Under the pieces are notes generated by a model. It was not told the origin of the DNA. It searched no databases and was given only the letters and a program-made list of their open reading frames with translations. A DNA stretch of 64,000 bases, taken from the NCBI GenBank assembly GCA_963693365.1, contig CAVNZM010000010.1, forward strand, positions 3,658,001 through 3,722,000, in the 5' to 3' direction. Positions 46,787 to 60,268 of this stretch are shown piece by piece; position 1 is the stretch's first letter, and each line of letters opens with the position of its first letter. Position numbers and translations under genes: made by a program. The stretch comes from Amoebidium appalachense (lineage: Eukaryota; Ichthyosporea).

Positions 46787-48640
46787 GCGCATTTGATATG
46801 CAGACACGGGTCTAGTTGGAGACCTCAATCCGACGATTTCGGAACCTACCTGCACCCGTTTTTCTTCTTTTTTTAAAGGAGTTCTATGCCTAACTACTGT
46901 AAATTTTTTTCCACAGACAATACTACGACATTCACAATGCTACTGCTCTTTTGAATTAGTTTATCATTTAAATATCCCAAAACTGAAATCGTTCTGTTCT
47001 TCCCTGGGGCCGTTACTTTTTAATCCAAAGGATGGCGCCGGCGGTATGTAGAATTTCAGAAACGGAACTTGTTAATTTAAGACTAAAAACAAAATTTGAA
47101 CTGCCAGGTTGCTGGGTATGAGAAACATACCCAATAGCTGTTGTAACATACTTGTGTGGCGTACACGACCTGTAAGCGGTAAACATAATTGACTCAGACC
47201 GAGAGCGTGAACCAGCCATGCATGTGAACGTATAAGAATTAATACTGAAGCTGTTTCAGTGCGAGATGAATTTATTATGGACCACTTGATTCATATATCA
47301 TATGCATATGCGTGGGTTTGTGTGGATCTCCTTACCGCAAACACATCCTTGTGCATAAATGGGCAAGGCATGAATTCACTCCCCATAAGAGCAAGAAAAG
47401 CCAATTGCAACTAAAACCATACATGCAGATCTACAGTGCGTGGCAATACATGCCTGGGCTTGGTTTGTCGTATGCCCCAGACGTTGTTGTTCGCCTGAAA
47501 CCGTATCCATCCCTTGTGGCGTTTTATTGAGTCTTTCAATATTGTTGAAACTTTGAGCAGATTGGGAAAAAATGTTCTTGATCACTTGATTAATCAGATG
47601 TATTGAAGTCGCTTGATTTCGTATTCTCTTTTTGCATGCAGTTCGTGTTCATAGTGTTCATGACGTGCACGAGCCAGGCTGTTGTTATTATGTTATAGAT
47701 CAGCGGCCGATAGCCATGAACCAATCGTAAAAGTCGAACGTTCGGTAAGCATTTTGTATTCGCTTAGAGTCACATCTGGCTCTTACCGGTTTCCATTTGC
47801 TAAATAACAAAGCCAATTAAATCACAGAAACACAATGATTGGCTGAGATCTGAACACCGTTTTCTTCGAAGCGGTCCAAGCGTCCTGAACGGCGAACTAT
47901 TAGGAGCCGTGCTGATGGTCGTTTTTCATGGATAGGTTAAAATAATATAGAAAAACACCTGCGTACGTCTAAATGACAGACTTGTTTGTTTTGGCGTTAC
48001 CATGTCAATTTTTGACGCCACCACATTATTCGAGCAAATTCCAGGAATCTGGAGGACATTTGGTACTGGCAAGGCTGAGCACGTGCCCCTTGCGAAGGAC
48101 TGTCATAAAGTTCACCTGTGCGTGTCTGCAACCGTCAAAAGTCTAAATACATTTATTTACTTACAAATTATACTGTTTACACAGAAAACTTGGCGATACA
48201 TGGCACCAAGTACCTTGCATCCTTCGCATGTGCACATGATCTCGAAGGATCTACATTTTGCGGTCAGATCTATCCAGGAATGTGACGTAAACCAGGGTTA
48301 GCTATTTTGCAAGGGCCAACCCCTGCCAATGAACTGACAACCGGCCCGGCTCGCCTGTGCTTCTATTGTAGACGCTGTTACGGAGTATGAAGAAAACGAA
48401 AACACACACAAAGGCCACATGCATGGTGTGATAGTAATCTTTGTGTTGTTTGATTTAATAATTTCTTGGGTGGATTGGCCTGTGTGCGTGCCTTTGTACA
48501 AGTGAATGGCTGGGCTGCAGTACGCATTCCTCTGTACAATTTCAACCCCTGTTCCACCTGGACGTCAGGATGAGATCATACGGACATGTGGCACACGTGT
48601 ACACACGGCAATTAGACTCTTCCAAGCACATATTGTCATG
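46685..48640. other. Spacer upstream of the ABC gene, presumed promoter side
   Basis: Apart from a T run at 46760-46785 this is unique sequence of balanced composition, in contrast to the gene's introns. A 99-codon + strand frame at 48002-48301 has no recognisable motif. I see no clear TATA box within 100 bp of the start codon. An untranslated first exon could lie near 46845, where the minus strand reads CAG followed by GTAGGT. Confidence 0.5.
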
Positions 48641-49552
48641 TTAGTACATTGGGACCACCCAAATTGAAGTGCAGGCTGCAGCAACAACATATATCTCTGT
48701 TAAAGGCATATATGCATGCACATTCTGTTCGTTTGGCCAAGGGTGCATGCATGGCCATGCTATGCAGTGTAGACCGTGACCTGTGAACATGTGCACACGG
48801 CAGTACGATCGATGACATGCGCACATGCAGGGGGGACGGGGGGTGGCAGCCACTGCTGCCTGTAGGGCCGGGACACAGATGGTGGGCACCTCTCGCGTGC
48901 GCACGACGGGGTCACGCAACTTGCCCGCGTCTTGCTTGATTTTCCGCAGCCGTAGAGTGATGCGGTGGCCTTGTGGGTGCGGGCCTTCAAAGACCACGTC
49001 TTCTGCGAGCAGTTCGGTGACCGTGGTCCACCGCAGGCCCCAGAGGTAGGCCAACAGGAGCACTCCCAGGCGCCGCTGTGTGTCGGCGGTGGTCTGCGGC
49101 TGGTGGGTGAGGATGAGGGACACCCATTCGGCATCGAACCGCCGCGGGTCGGCCAGCTTGTCGGGGTTACGCTGCATATGGGTGCGGGTGTACCCCTGGG
49201 TGAGGGCGGACATGACCGATGGGGGAGGGTATGGGAGCAGCCAAAGTTCGTGTACCTTGCGCAGGGCAGAGAGCTTGCCGACCACCGTGCCCGGCGCGTA
49301 ATTTCGCACCATCAACTTGGCCACATACGCAGTGGCAACCGTGCCGGTGAGGGGCCAAGGGGCGAAGGCGGACTCTTGACAAAACTGAAGGTACAACCGA
49401 ATTTCCATCTGGTAGCGCTCCCAGGTGGTGGCGGCAAGGTTGTTGCTGATCAAAACATCCACATTTGCCCTGAGGGTCGGGGGCATAGATTGGACCACAG
49501 CTGCATTACACGCACCAAAGTCGCGGATGGGAGAAACATAAACATGCCTCAT
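48641..49552 (-). CDS. Tyrosine recombinase, C-terminally truncated
   Basis: From ATG 49552 (MRHVYVSPIRDFG) the frame shows an N-terminal core-binding domain (LAATTWERYQMEIRLYLQFC) and then the catalytic fold. GLRWTTVTELLAEDV holds the first catalytic Arg, and ITLRLRKIKQD holds the beta-strand Lys. The expected H-x-x-R box and nucleophilic Tyr are absent: after VPTICVPALQAAVAA near 48850 the reading turns into Cys/His-rich sequence without similarity. The frame is therefore probably broken at about 48835 and the enzyme inactive. Such recombinases integrate DIRS, Ngaro and Crypton elements by cutting and rejoining strands through a Tyr-DNA bond. The open frame extends back to 49636 without another ATG. 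Confidence 0.7.
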   Translation of the reverse strand: MRHVYVSPIRDFGACNAAVVQSMPPTLRANVDVLISNNLAATTWERYQMEIRLYLQFCQESAFAPWPLTGTVATAYVAKLMVRNYAPGTVVGKLSALRKVHELWLLPYPPPSVMSALTQGYTRTHMQRNPDKLADPRRFDAEWVSLILTHQPQTTADTQRRLGVLLLAYLWGLRWTTVTELLAEDVVFEGPHPQGHRITLRLRKIKQDAGKLRDPVVRTREVPTICVPALQAAVAATPRPPCMCACHRSYCRVHMFTGHGLHCIAWPCMHPWPNEQNVHAYMPLTEIYVVAAACTSIWVVPMY

Positions 49553-49812
49553 CGCCACGGGGTTTACATCCACAGTGGGAGGGGTCCCCGCAGTTGGGCC
49601 CCCCACACCACCTTCTTGACCGGGCAAAATAATCACTCTTCAGGGGCACCGGGGGGCGGAGAAGTCGACCTTGGCGGCTCCGCAGGTGCTGGGGAGGGGG
49701 CAGGTGCAGAAACGACCGGGACAGTGTCCTCCGCCGCGATGGCGAAGTTCAAGGCCCAGAGGGGCGTTTTCCGCGGCGACCTAATAAACAACGAATGGAA
49801 GAACGTGGAAAC

Positions 49813-50671
49813 TCAAAACGGTAGAACAGTGTAAATCAAAGTAAACGATATTTTTGGGGAATATTGCTGCGCTATGGTACAGTGCCCACCGTACGCTGCT
49901 GGGAGAAGGAAGGCGACGGGACCTCTACTGGCGCGGAGCGCCGGTAGAGTGACTGCCACTTGGTGCCGTCCTGTTGGGGTGGGGTAGCCTCCGCGGCTGC
50001 CCTCGTGCGTGTAGGGGCCCGCGGGCCCGCCCTCGCTAGCTTGCTTGTTGGCCGATGCACGAACCAGCTCGGATTCGCGCTCCTTCTGTTTGGCGGGCGC
50101 AACAGCCTTGGACCATTTGGCGCCGTACTTGGGGTTGTACGTCTTCTCAATTTGGGCGCGGGCGACCTCTGCAACTGCGTGACCCTCCGCGCGCCGAATG
50201 TACAACAGCTGGAGTCTGTCACCGCCGTAACTGATGAGGTCGACGACGAGCTCGCGGAGCAGGGTAAGCTGACGGGCCGCAAAGGCGTCCGCCGACTCGT
50301 TGGCTAGCTTGGGTAGTGCAGCGACCAAATTGAGCGCCTGCACACCCGCGTTGACCAGCCCTATCCACTGTTCAGCCTCCTCCTTGATGGGCTTGGGGAG
50401 GTGTCCCCCAGGGAACAATCCGTCTGACGACAAGGGCCGTGGGCCAAATGGGAAACGCCCGTCAACCACAAAATGCTCGACGGCTTGCAGAGATGCGTGC
50501 GACTCCACGAACTCGCCGCGGGTGAGTCGTAGCACGTTTTGCTGCGGGTTCCAAGTTTGCCGAAGGCGCTCACACCGCTGCTCTGCTCTCCGACTCCCCC
50601 TTGTTGTTGTTCTCAGCCGGAAGGAGCCTGCGAACCTCGGCGCTATACAGGTTGAAGGCAGCGTTCTCCAT
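49813..50671 (-). pseudogene. Gag-like or hypothetical protein of the recombinase element, frameshifted
   Basis: An ATG at 50671 opens MENAAFNLYSAEVRRLLPAE but this frame stops after 33 codons. The long frame in another phase continues from about there as RAEQRCERLRQTWNPQQNVL and runs to 49813. Joining needs a one-step frame change within about 50575-50590. The middle is helical (LTLLRELVVDLISYGGDRL) and the end is basic and Pro/Gly-rich, as in gag-like nucleic-acid-binding proteins. I do not recognise a domain. The shift may be decay, a programmed frameshift or a small intron. Confidence 0.45.
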
Positions 50672-52007
50672 GCTAGGCGAGGAATTAGGGTGACAAGTTC
50701 TGCCACCTACCGTAGCTTACTTAGATCTAAGTGTGCGAAGGGGACTGCAACCTAAACCGAGCTCTCGCCAAAAACGTCGCATGAAGTGGGTGCGACGTTG
50801 GGAAATGAGCTAATGACTAGTAAGAGTTCGCTCCTTATATACCAACGGAGCTCACCCAATGGGCTATCATTGTTAGAAACACCATTTCAACCAATGATTG
50901 CCCTAGAATACACTCTAAATAGTGCTTGATGAATCAAGCTAAGTATTTACTTCACGGTGTCGCACAGTTAGCAAATGTACTATTACTGAGCGAATATCCG
51001 GATTGGCGGATATCCCGACGGTGATAGTACAAATAGATCTGAATAGATTCATGATTACAATGCATTGTAGTCACGTAAACACGTGTATATGTACTTCGGC
51101 AGAGTCACTGTGGCCCGCGCGGCTATGTTTGTATGCATGACTCAGCTCAGCCAGTGAAGCCTCGAAGTCGTAAAAAAGCCTTTTGAAAATTGGCAGTGGG
51201 TTCGTGGGCACGATCGTCCACGTGACAATCCACCTAACCACGTCACTGGCAGCTGGCCATGGTAATTACTCAGTAAGATGTTGTCGACACACTGAGCATC
51301 AATGATGCAGATGACTTCAAGGACCATGCATATAAGGGATTTTACCGAAACATTTGACCTGAAGTTTTTTAAAAGTTTTTTCATGTTTTTTCGTGATTGC
51401 TTGAGCAGATCAAACTGTTTTGCTGGTATCTCAATGTACGTGTGCAGGGGGTATAACACCACACTAACTGTGAAAACTTGGTGCATTTTGGTTGAACGGT
51501 TCCCAAGTTATTACATTTTTAATTTTTTGAAACGTGCATAACGTTATGCTCAAACCTGCATAACGCTATACAATCTGACTTAGTAAATGTAAATTTGCCT
51601 CAAAAATTTCGTTAAAGTGCCTTATATGAGTGATTACCTACCGTATGATAGTTGGATACGAAGATACTGAGGCCCTTGAAGCGTCGGACTGTATAAGACT
51701 GGGGGAGGTCAGACTCTCCTTTGCAGATATTAATGCACTTACTAAAGCTATCTATGCTCAATACTAATAATAGCTACCCTCCCAACCCCCCCCCCCCCCC
51801 CCCCCCCTCCCCCCTCCCCCTCCCACACACACACACACACACGCACGCACACACCATCCGCACCCGGCCACCCCACCCACCCACCCACCATCACCACCAC
51901 CACCACCACCACCACCACCACCACGCAGCGTGACCGCCGTGAAGGCCCCCACCACGCCCACAACCACACCTCACCTCTCACCTTGCCTTGGTCAGCAATC
52001 AGTCAAT

Positions 52008-52044
<37 letters not shown>

Positions 52045-53599
52045 CACCCCCCCACCCACCCCCCCCACCCACCCACCCACCCAACTCCACCCGGGGCCCC
52101 CTTCCCCACACCTGAGGCCCCAGTCAAATAATGTGATTATGGGGATAGATGTAACAGTTGCCTGCTCCTCATGCAATTTGAGCTCAGCTCGCCCCTGGGC
52201 CAGCGACTCTCAATTCAATTCAGTCAACTCAAAACAGATGATGGCCATGGCATGAGAGTAAATGTTGATCGTCGAACTGCATGGTCGACGTCCAGGCTTC
52301 CCTGATAATCATCGCAGAATCTAATTTTTTTTTTTAAAAAATAAAAAATAAAAAAATTACCCTATCCCGTTTTGCTCCCGGAGGGACCCCTTGGGGCCCT
52401 CATGAAGAACTACGGTCTAGCTCCACCCAGCACCTACAGTACTCTAGCTAGGGTGCTATAGTTGTTAGCTAGCTAACACCCCTTAACAATCCTAACTATT
52501 TGTACACACTTAGCCCATGGTATTTACCCCAGCCACGCCGGTGAGTATCGCAGAATCTGAAAGGCTTGCCTCTTTTCTCTCTTGACTTCTTCCGTTTAAG
52601 GTGCCTTAATATCAAAAAACTTTTCCCTTTCCTCTCGTTTCTTGCCTTTTTCCTTCTCTTTTACGGTTTCTTTTTCTTTCCTTTCTTACGTTTTCCTTTT
52701 CCCCCTTTTCCCCTTTCTTCTTCTTCTTCTTCTTCTTCTTCTTTTTTTTTTTTTTTTTTTTGGGGGGGGGGGGGGGGGGGGAGAAGGGACCACAGGGGGG
52801 GGGGGGGGGGGGGGGGTTGGCATCTGCCTTACAAGGTCATATAATGCTTACAGTAGTAGTATATGATGCATGTGTTTGCAGTTCTCTTCATCGACTGCAA
52901 CATGCAAAATTTCGCATGAATATATCGGATTCGCCACACAGTAGCTTGTTTCCTCAGTAATAGAGTTTAAATAGTGCACGTTCATGAATGTCATGTCTCT
53001 ACTAACTGTAGCAGTGGGTGATACCTTCCTACATATTATCCGTCAAACCATGGTTATATATGTATGGTTACAACGGGTCGGCAAAACACAAACTCTGTTC
53101 ATAAAGAAGGTTTCCGGTGTCAGGTACGCATATGTTATCTGATTCATGATAAGTGTATGGAGTCTAACTTGCACATTATCAGAAATCGCGGCATATCGGC
53201 CCCACGTACCGTGACATAATAATGCCTTAAGCCCTTGAAGAGTTTTGCACGATTATGACAATAATCGCTCAATGCAGAAACATTCCACTGTAACAATAGT
53301 GTTACATCAGACAACACAGCTTATTATCCATGAACTTGAAAAGGTAGAAGCAGCAATTAAGTAATTTCTTCGAATCTGGTGTTCTCTCATGCTCGATGAT
53401 TACGTTTGACACGGAACACTATAGCTATTGGGGACTATATTATGACAGTGCTCGGCCGATTTTTCTTTCCTCTTAAGAAAAATATGAAATGATATGTTGT
53501 GTGTTTCAGAAGCCTGGTGTGTGTGTGTGTGCGTATGTGTGTGAGTGTGTGTGTGTGTGTGTGTGAGTGTGTTTATGTGTGTGCGTGCCAGTGTGTGTT

Positions 53600-53632
<33 letters not shown>

Positions 53633-53939
53633 ATGTGTGTAGTATACGTACGATGTTCACAATCCATCTATATAACATGCGCAGATGCGCACGATGTTAT
53701 AGGTACGCGCAATGATAACAGAGAAACGCATGGCATCATGGATGTTATAAAAAAAGGCTTACAATATAACATATCACCATCACACTAACCGTGGCACTTC
53801 TACAGCATCGAACGGATACTACAACAGAACTACTTGAACTTGTAACTGATGCCATATTCAAGAGGTTTTAACAACACATACACATGCACAATTTCATACA
53901 AAAACCCCACCAACCCACACCTTGTTTCGTTACAGGATA
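50672..53939. other. Intergenic region, no supported gene
   Basis: Mostly unique AT-richer sequence, with CA, CCA and poly-C arrays at 51780-52085, an (AGCT)-like stretch around 52440-52480, a TTC array with T and G runs at 52715-52816, and GT-rich DNA at 53517-53640. The element at 48641-50671 may extend into its first few hundred bases. The end is the 3' flank of the cyclin Y gene. Confidence 0.55.
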
Positions 53940-54996
53940 TCAGGAAATCACCGCGACGTTCTTGCGTGGTTGGAAGGGTTTGTCGCTCTGTATTCTCTTG
54001 ATGTCTATCTCATACTGAGAGTTGTACGCCTCCTCAGACTTCATTGTCAGTGCCTGCAGGGGGAAGATATCCAAGGGTTAAACGGTGAATTTACAAGCAA
54101 AGTCGATGAGGTAAGATGTGAAATTGTAAAGACTATCCATTGGTATGCTATAGCTTTCACGTACTTTCATTCAACAACAAGTATCCCAGAATAACCGTTA
54201 AATGTATATCTACAACTTCAGTAGTAAGGAAGTACACTGTACCCGAACTATTATCGAGGTTCTAATGATGGCCACATCTCAACCCATGACAGACACAAGA
54301 ATATAAATTCTTTTGCACTTACGGTAAGGTGGGAGGGGTGGGGAAGAAAGGGGGAAATGTGAGCACGTGTGCGCAAGCATGGTGGTGGGGGTTAAGATGG
54401 GGAGGGGGGTAACGGGGGAGAAATAGGGGGGGGGGCAAGGGGATGGCAGAGGAGAGAATAGGTAGAGAGCGAGGTTGAGGGAGGGAGGGAGAGAAAGAAA
54501 AAGGAGAGAGGGTGTGCGTGTGTTTGTGTGCGCCCACGCGCCCGCGCCCGAGTGTGTGTGTGCGTGTGCGAATGTTTTTGGGTTGCTATGGAAGGGAAGG
54601 GGAAGGAGGGGGGTTGGGTGGGTGTGGTTGGGGGCGAGGGTGGGGGTTGGGGGGGGGGGGGGGGGGGGGGGGGGGAGAATAAATGAGGGTAAGGGGCTTG
54701 CGGCAAGGAGGCAGCGAAGAGGAGGGAGGAGAAGCGGGGAGGAGGCAGAACGTTAGCATGTTTTACGTAGTACTAAGTGCATGTCCACGATGGGCAACAC
54801 AATGCATAACTTGTAAAGCACACGGAAGAGTATGCAATGAGACTGCCAGGGGAGGGGGGGGGGAGGGGGCTGCTGGGATTCCAACAGAATACGAAGTGCG
54901 CCAGGGCGACGAACAACGTAATACACATCTTTCAGGGGTGAGAAGGGGAAGAGGGGGGGAGGGGGGGGCTCCAAACATGCACACACACACGCACAT

Positions 54997-55064
<68 letters not shown>

Positions 55065-56802
55065 CAAGTTTCTTTGCGCGCTTGAGATCAAGGGGAAGTA
55101 GGTTGTAGATTCTCTCCCTGTCCGGTGCAAACTCCCTCAGGTCAAAGTAGTACTTGGCATAGACGGCGGCAGTCACCCCTACGTGGTAGCTCATGTGCTC
55201 AAGGAACTCAGCTTCAAGTTGGTTGCTGCGCAGGGAGGGGGGGGGGGGGGGGGGGGGGGAGGGAGGGGGGGAGAGGGGAGGGGGAGGGTTGAGGGGAGTG
55301 GAAAAAAATAATGGGAAAGGGAGAGGGTAGGAGGGGAGGGAGGGAGGGCAAAAGGGGGGAACGGGGGCCCCGGGGGGGGGAGAGGGGGGGGGGAGGGGGG
55401 AGGGAGGGAGGGGAGGCGGAGAGAGATTGATGAGGGGGATGGCGGGGGGGAAGGGGGTAGAATGCGGGTCGCTGCGGGGGTTTGGATTAATGGGAGAGGG
55501 GAAGGCCGAGGGGGTGGGGGGGAGAGGAGGGGAGGGGGCAGGGGGAGGAGGGGTGGGGGGGAGTGTGTGGGGGGGAGTTAGAACGTGTTGCAGGGTATGA
55601 GGGGTACATCGATGCAGATACGAAAGAGAACACACTTAACACGAATGCATGCAACACATACTTAGAACCATGCTTACTTGGGGTGGATGATAGAATGATG
55701 AAGGGAAGGGGGAAGAGGGAAGAGGGAAGAGGGAGGAGGGGCCTGGAAGAGGGGGGGGGGGGGGGGGGAGGGAGAGAAGGCAAGAGGAAAGCAACAGGAC
55801 CAAAGGGAAGGGGAAAGACACGTATGTATAATGTGTGTGTGCGTGTATGTGCGTGTGTGTGTTGGGGGGGGGGAGGGGAGGGGGAGGAAGGGGGGTTAGA
55901 AGGATGGACGAAAAGGCATGAATGTGGGGAATGGTGAAAAGGGGGGGGAGGGGGGGGGGGGATGAAGGAACACGAATGAGCCGGTGGAATATTGCTTGGG
56001 TAGCGAGGCAAACAGGGCCGGGGGGGGGGGGGGGGGGGGGGGGGGAGGGGATGCCATACACAAGATCCGAAATGTAAGACATAAAAAAAAAACACGGCCA
56101 TTCACAAACAATCACCTTAATAATATCAAAGTTTACAATAAAAGCCGCTGAGCCCATTGGCAAACATTGCAGCCGAGAAGGGGGAGGGGGGAGGGGGGAG
56201 GGGGGGAGATGGTGAATTAGGGGAGAGGGGTTCTTATTGTGTTACAGGGTACTAAGTATACATTCATGACCGACAACCCATTCTGAGGGGTGGGGGGGGG
56301 GGAGGGTGGTGGTGGTGGTGGTGGTGGTGGTGGTGGTGGGGGGAGGGGGGGGGGGGGGGGGGGTGGAAGCTGTTGAAGGGGATTAGGGGGTTGGAAGATA
56401 TTGCACGTGTGCAGGGGGGGGGGGGGGGGGGGGGGGGAGAGAGAGAGAGGGAGGGGGGGGGGGGGGAGGGAGGGGGGGAAGGAGTTGTGTGTGTGTGTGG
56501 GAGGGAAGGGGGGGGGGGATGAGTTGTGGTTGGGGGGTAAATATTAAGACACATACATGCTGCGCGTAGTGACGGAGGGGAATATGGAGCAGAAATCGAC
56601 GTTCCACACCGCCTGGTCATCCCACACCTTGGAGGCCAAAAGGGCGCCACCGAGCACAACCCTCTTCCACGTCAAGGCCTGAAGGGCAATGTCCCCCCTC
56701 GCAACGATGCGCTCTACGTAGATCATCGTGATGATTACGTTCTCGGCCATAAGCTGTGTGTACGTGTGTGTGTGACGTGTGTATGTGTGTGCGTGTGTTT
56801 GC

Positions 56803-56833
<31 letters not shown>

Positions 56834-57202
56834 GGGAAGGGGGGGGGGAAGGAGGGAAGGGGGGGGGGGGGGGGGGGGGGGGATGGGGGTGGTTTGTGTG
56901 GGTATGGGTGTGGGTGGATGAGTACGTGTGGGTGGGTGGGTGGATGGGTGGGTGTGTTGTGTGGGTGGGTGTATGTGTGTGTGTGTGTATGTATGTGTGA
57001 GTGTATGTGTATGGGTGTAGGTGGGTGGGTGGGTGCATATGTGTGGGGGGGGTGTAGGCATGTATGGATGGGTGTGGGTGGGGTGCATGTGTGGGTGGGT
57101 GCATATCTGGGTTTGTGTCGGTGTGCATGTGTTGATGTATGTGTGTGGATGTCAGTGAGTGGTTGTACGTGTGTGTGTGAGTGTGTGTGTGTACGTGAAT
57201 GT

Positions 57203-57236
<34 letters not shown>

Positions 57237-57358
57237 TGGGTGTCCATGTGCGGATGTTCGAGTGTGTACGGGTATACGGCAAGGGGGTGTTTGTTCGTGT
57301 GTTTGTGTACGGGCATGTGGACTAGCACACGTGCATGCGGTTGAAAAAGGATTGCAGG

Positions 57359-57426
<68 letters not shown>

Positions 57427-59580
57427 GGTGGATGGGTGACCCAGGGGACAGAGCGAGGCAGCAGGGCGGTTTTCAATCCATTAGAACACGGGTGGGGGGG
57501 GGACGGGGGGGGTGGACGTTCCTGGTCAAGTGAAATATGTTACCCCAAGACTTCTTGCACACATCATGCATTTCCGTAGTTACACATATATCATATACAT
57601 TTACATCATCCATAGATCATACACATACACATCATATAACTATACATCACACATACATAACACAGCCTATGTGGCACCATATACATTGCACCACATACGT
57701 TTACACATACACCATATACATTGCACCACATACGTTTACATATACACCATATACGTCGCACCACATACATTTACATATACACCATATACGTCGCATCACA
57801 TACATTTACATATACACCATATACATCGCACCACATACATTTACATATACACCATATACATTGCACCACATACATTTACATATACACCATATACATTGCA
57901 CCACATACTTTTACATACACACCATATACATATGCATCATGCACACATTACACCACACACATATGCTTCAGGCGCAAATTGGATGCAACTCTTTGGAAGG
58001 TGGACTGACGGAGACACAGAGCAATCCCCCCCTCCCCCTCCCCCCCCCCTCCCCTCCAACCCACTTCGTCCTTCTACACACACATGCTCACCGATCCAAC
58101 CATCCACATAAACAACATTGCAAAAACACACATATAGCATGATATGCATAATGAGAAGAACCCATTCTCAGGCAGAGACCCAAGTCATCCACACAGGGTG
58201 GGAGTGGGGAGGGGGGGGGGGGGGTTTGAATGCGGAACACAGTACGAAGTACGCATAGACGATGAGAAGCATGGTGCAGGACACATGCAAAGGCAAACAT
58301 TCAAGTATGCAGCATCAGCCATGCGCACAGTATGCGTCATAAGCAGAGCCCATCCTCAGGGAGGGCCCAAGTCATCAATTGCGTCTGAGTTTCGACCCCT
58401 TAGCCCGCGTATATACGACGCTCCAACTCAGACAGCAGCATCAACTGAACTTGGGTGGGTCAACCCGTCTTGATCAAAGACGAGCAGGGTTGCTTATGCA
58501 AGCAAGGTGAGCAAAACGGTGAAGATGTGTGTGCAAACTAATGCAGTGCAGCGACAAACGCGTATGTGCTTACAGATGCACGACACAGAGCAACCATGCC
58601 CGGTTGCATGGAAGTAAAGATGTGGGGAAGGGGCTGGAGAAGAGGGAAAAGGGGGGGGGAGGGGGGAGGGGGGGTGGAGGACTCACGAGTGTGTTCTTGA
58701 AGATGGAGCACAGAAAGTTGAACACGTCCATCTCCGTGGGTGGGGCAGAGTCGTAGTTTTGCGGCAGCGCCTGGAACTGGTGGGGAATGCAAGGTATCAG
58801 CATTGTCAGGGTGAACGCTGAGTTATGTATTTTTTTTTGTCGTGCATGTTCGTGGAGAGGGGAGGGGGAAGGGGGGAGGGGGGGGGGGGGGAGGGGGCAG
58901 GGGGGAGGGGGCTTGAATGCACCATAAAGTAGAAAGTACACATAAACAACGGACAACACAAATTCAGAGTGCCAACCATACCTAGAGAGCATGCATAATG
59001 GGGGGGGGGGGGGCAGCGGTGGGGGGGGGGGGGGAGGGGGGGGTTTTGAATGCGGAACACAGTACGAAGTACGCATACACGATGAGAAGCATGGTGCAGG
59101 ACACATGCAAAGGCAAACATTCAAGTATGCAGCATCAGCCATGCGCACAGTATGCGTCATAAGCAGAGCCCATCCTCAGGGAGGGCCCAAGTCATCAATT
59201 GCGTCTGAGTTTCGACCCCTTAGCCCGCGTATATACGACGCTCCAACTCAGACAGCAGCATCAACTGAACTTGGGTGGGTCAACCCGTCTTGATCAAAGA
59301 CGAGCAGGGTTGCTTATGCAAGCAAGGTGAGCAAAACGGTGAAGATGTATGTGCAAACTAATGCAGTGCAGCGACAAACGGGAGGGGGGGGGGGGGGGGA
59401 GAAGGGGGAGGGAGGAAGGCGGAAGGGGAGAGGGGGAGATGGTATCGTGATGTGTGTGTGTGTGGTATGCGTGAGTGTGTGTGTGGTATGTGTGCATGTG
59501 TGTGATTTTGTGCGTGCGTGGATGTGTTTGTGCTTGTGTTCGTTTATTTGTGTTTGTGTGTGCTTGTGTGTGCTTGTGTG

Positions 59581-59648
<68 letters not shown>

Positions 59649-60219
59649 CTTGCATACGCTCGTGCGAACGAGTGTATGTGCACACACGTGTGGCTGCAGA
59701 GACAGACGTGGCGCTGAGGAGATATATGCCGATTTATTACGCAAACAGCAGCCGTGGGTAGGGTTTGGGCGTGCCAAAAGTGTGAAAGGTGATATCTATG
59801 ACATGAGTTGCCAAAGACCATCACCTCCCCCCCCCCCCCCCGGCCCCCCCCCTCTCCCTTCCCCAATCTCCTCCCCACTCCCCCATATACGCCAAAAACG
59901 TTTGCTCACACATTCTGCAGCCAAAGGTTACTGACTGTATTCTTCTCCTCTTAAACAACCCATCACCTTTTCCGTGTAGATAACCCCCCCCCCCCCCCCC
60001 CCCCCACACACACACACCCCAACAAATACACACCCCTTACTCCCCCCTCCCCTCCCCCACCACACAACCCCCCCCCCCCCCCCCCCCGGTTAGGAACACC
60101 ATGAATCCTGTCCCCCCTCCCTCCCCAGCTTAAAAAACACAAAAAAAAACCACCACCATCACCACCACCGCTCTTATTCCCTCTCCCTGCCGGCCCTTCC
60201 TTCCTAACCCCTCCCTCCA

Positions 60220-60268
<49 letters not shown>

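Larger units (their letters stand above)
48641..50671 (-). mobile_element. Decayed tyrosine-recombinase element (DIRS- or Crypton-like)
   Basis: Two minus-strand frames follow each other: a gag-like one (upstream) and a tyrosine recombinase. Both are GC-rich and intron-free, unlike the host genes. No reverse transcriptase or RNase H frame is present between or after them, as a complete DIRS would need. Clear terminal repeats or a target duplication are not visible, so the limits given are only those of the frames. Confidence 0.6.

Noticed and set aside
48002-48301. 99-residue + strand frame starting MSIFDATTLFEQ
   Set aside because: No motif, no splice partners and no composition shift; length is within chance for this base composition.
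48965-49834. 289-residue + strand frame opposite the recombinase
   Set aside because: Antisense shadow of a GC-rich coding region; the minus strand has the recognisable recombinase motifs.
53922-54194. 90-residue + strand frame
   Set aside because: It overlaps the last cyclin Y exon on the other strand, which has the conserved reading.
57512-58142. Long overlapping + strand frames rich in Tyr, His, Thr and Ile
   Set aside because: They are the 35-bp minisatellite read in different phases; the period keeps all frames open without selection.
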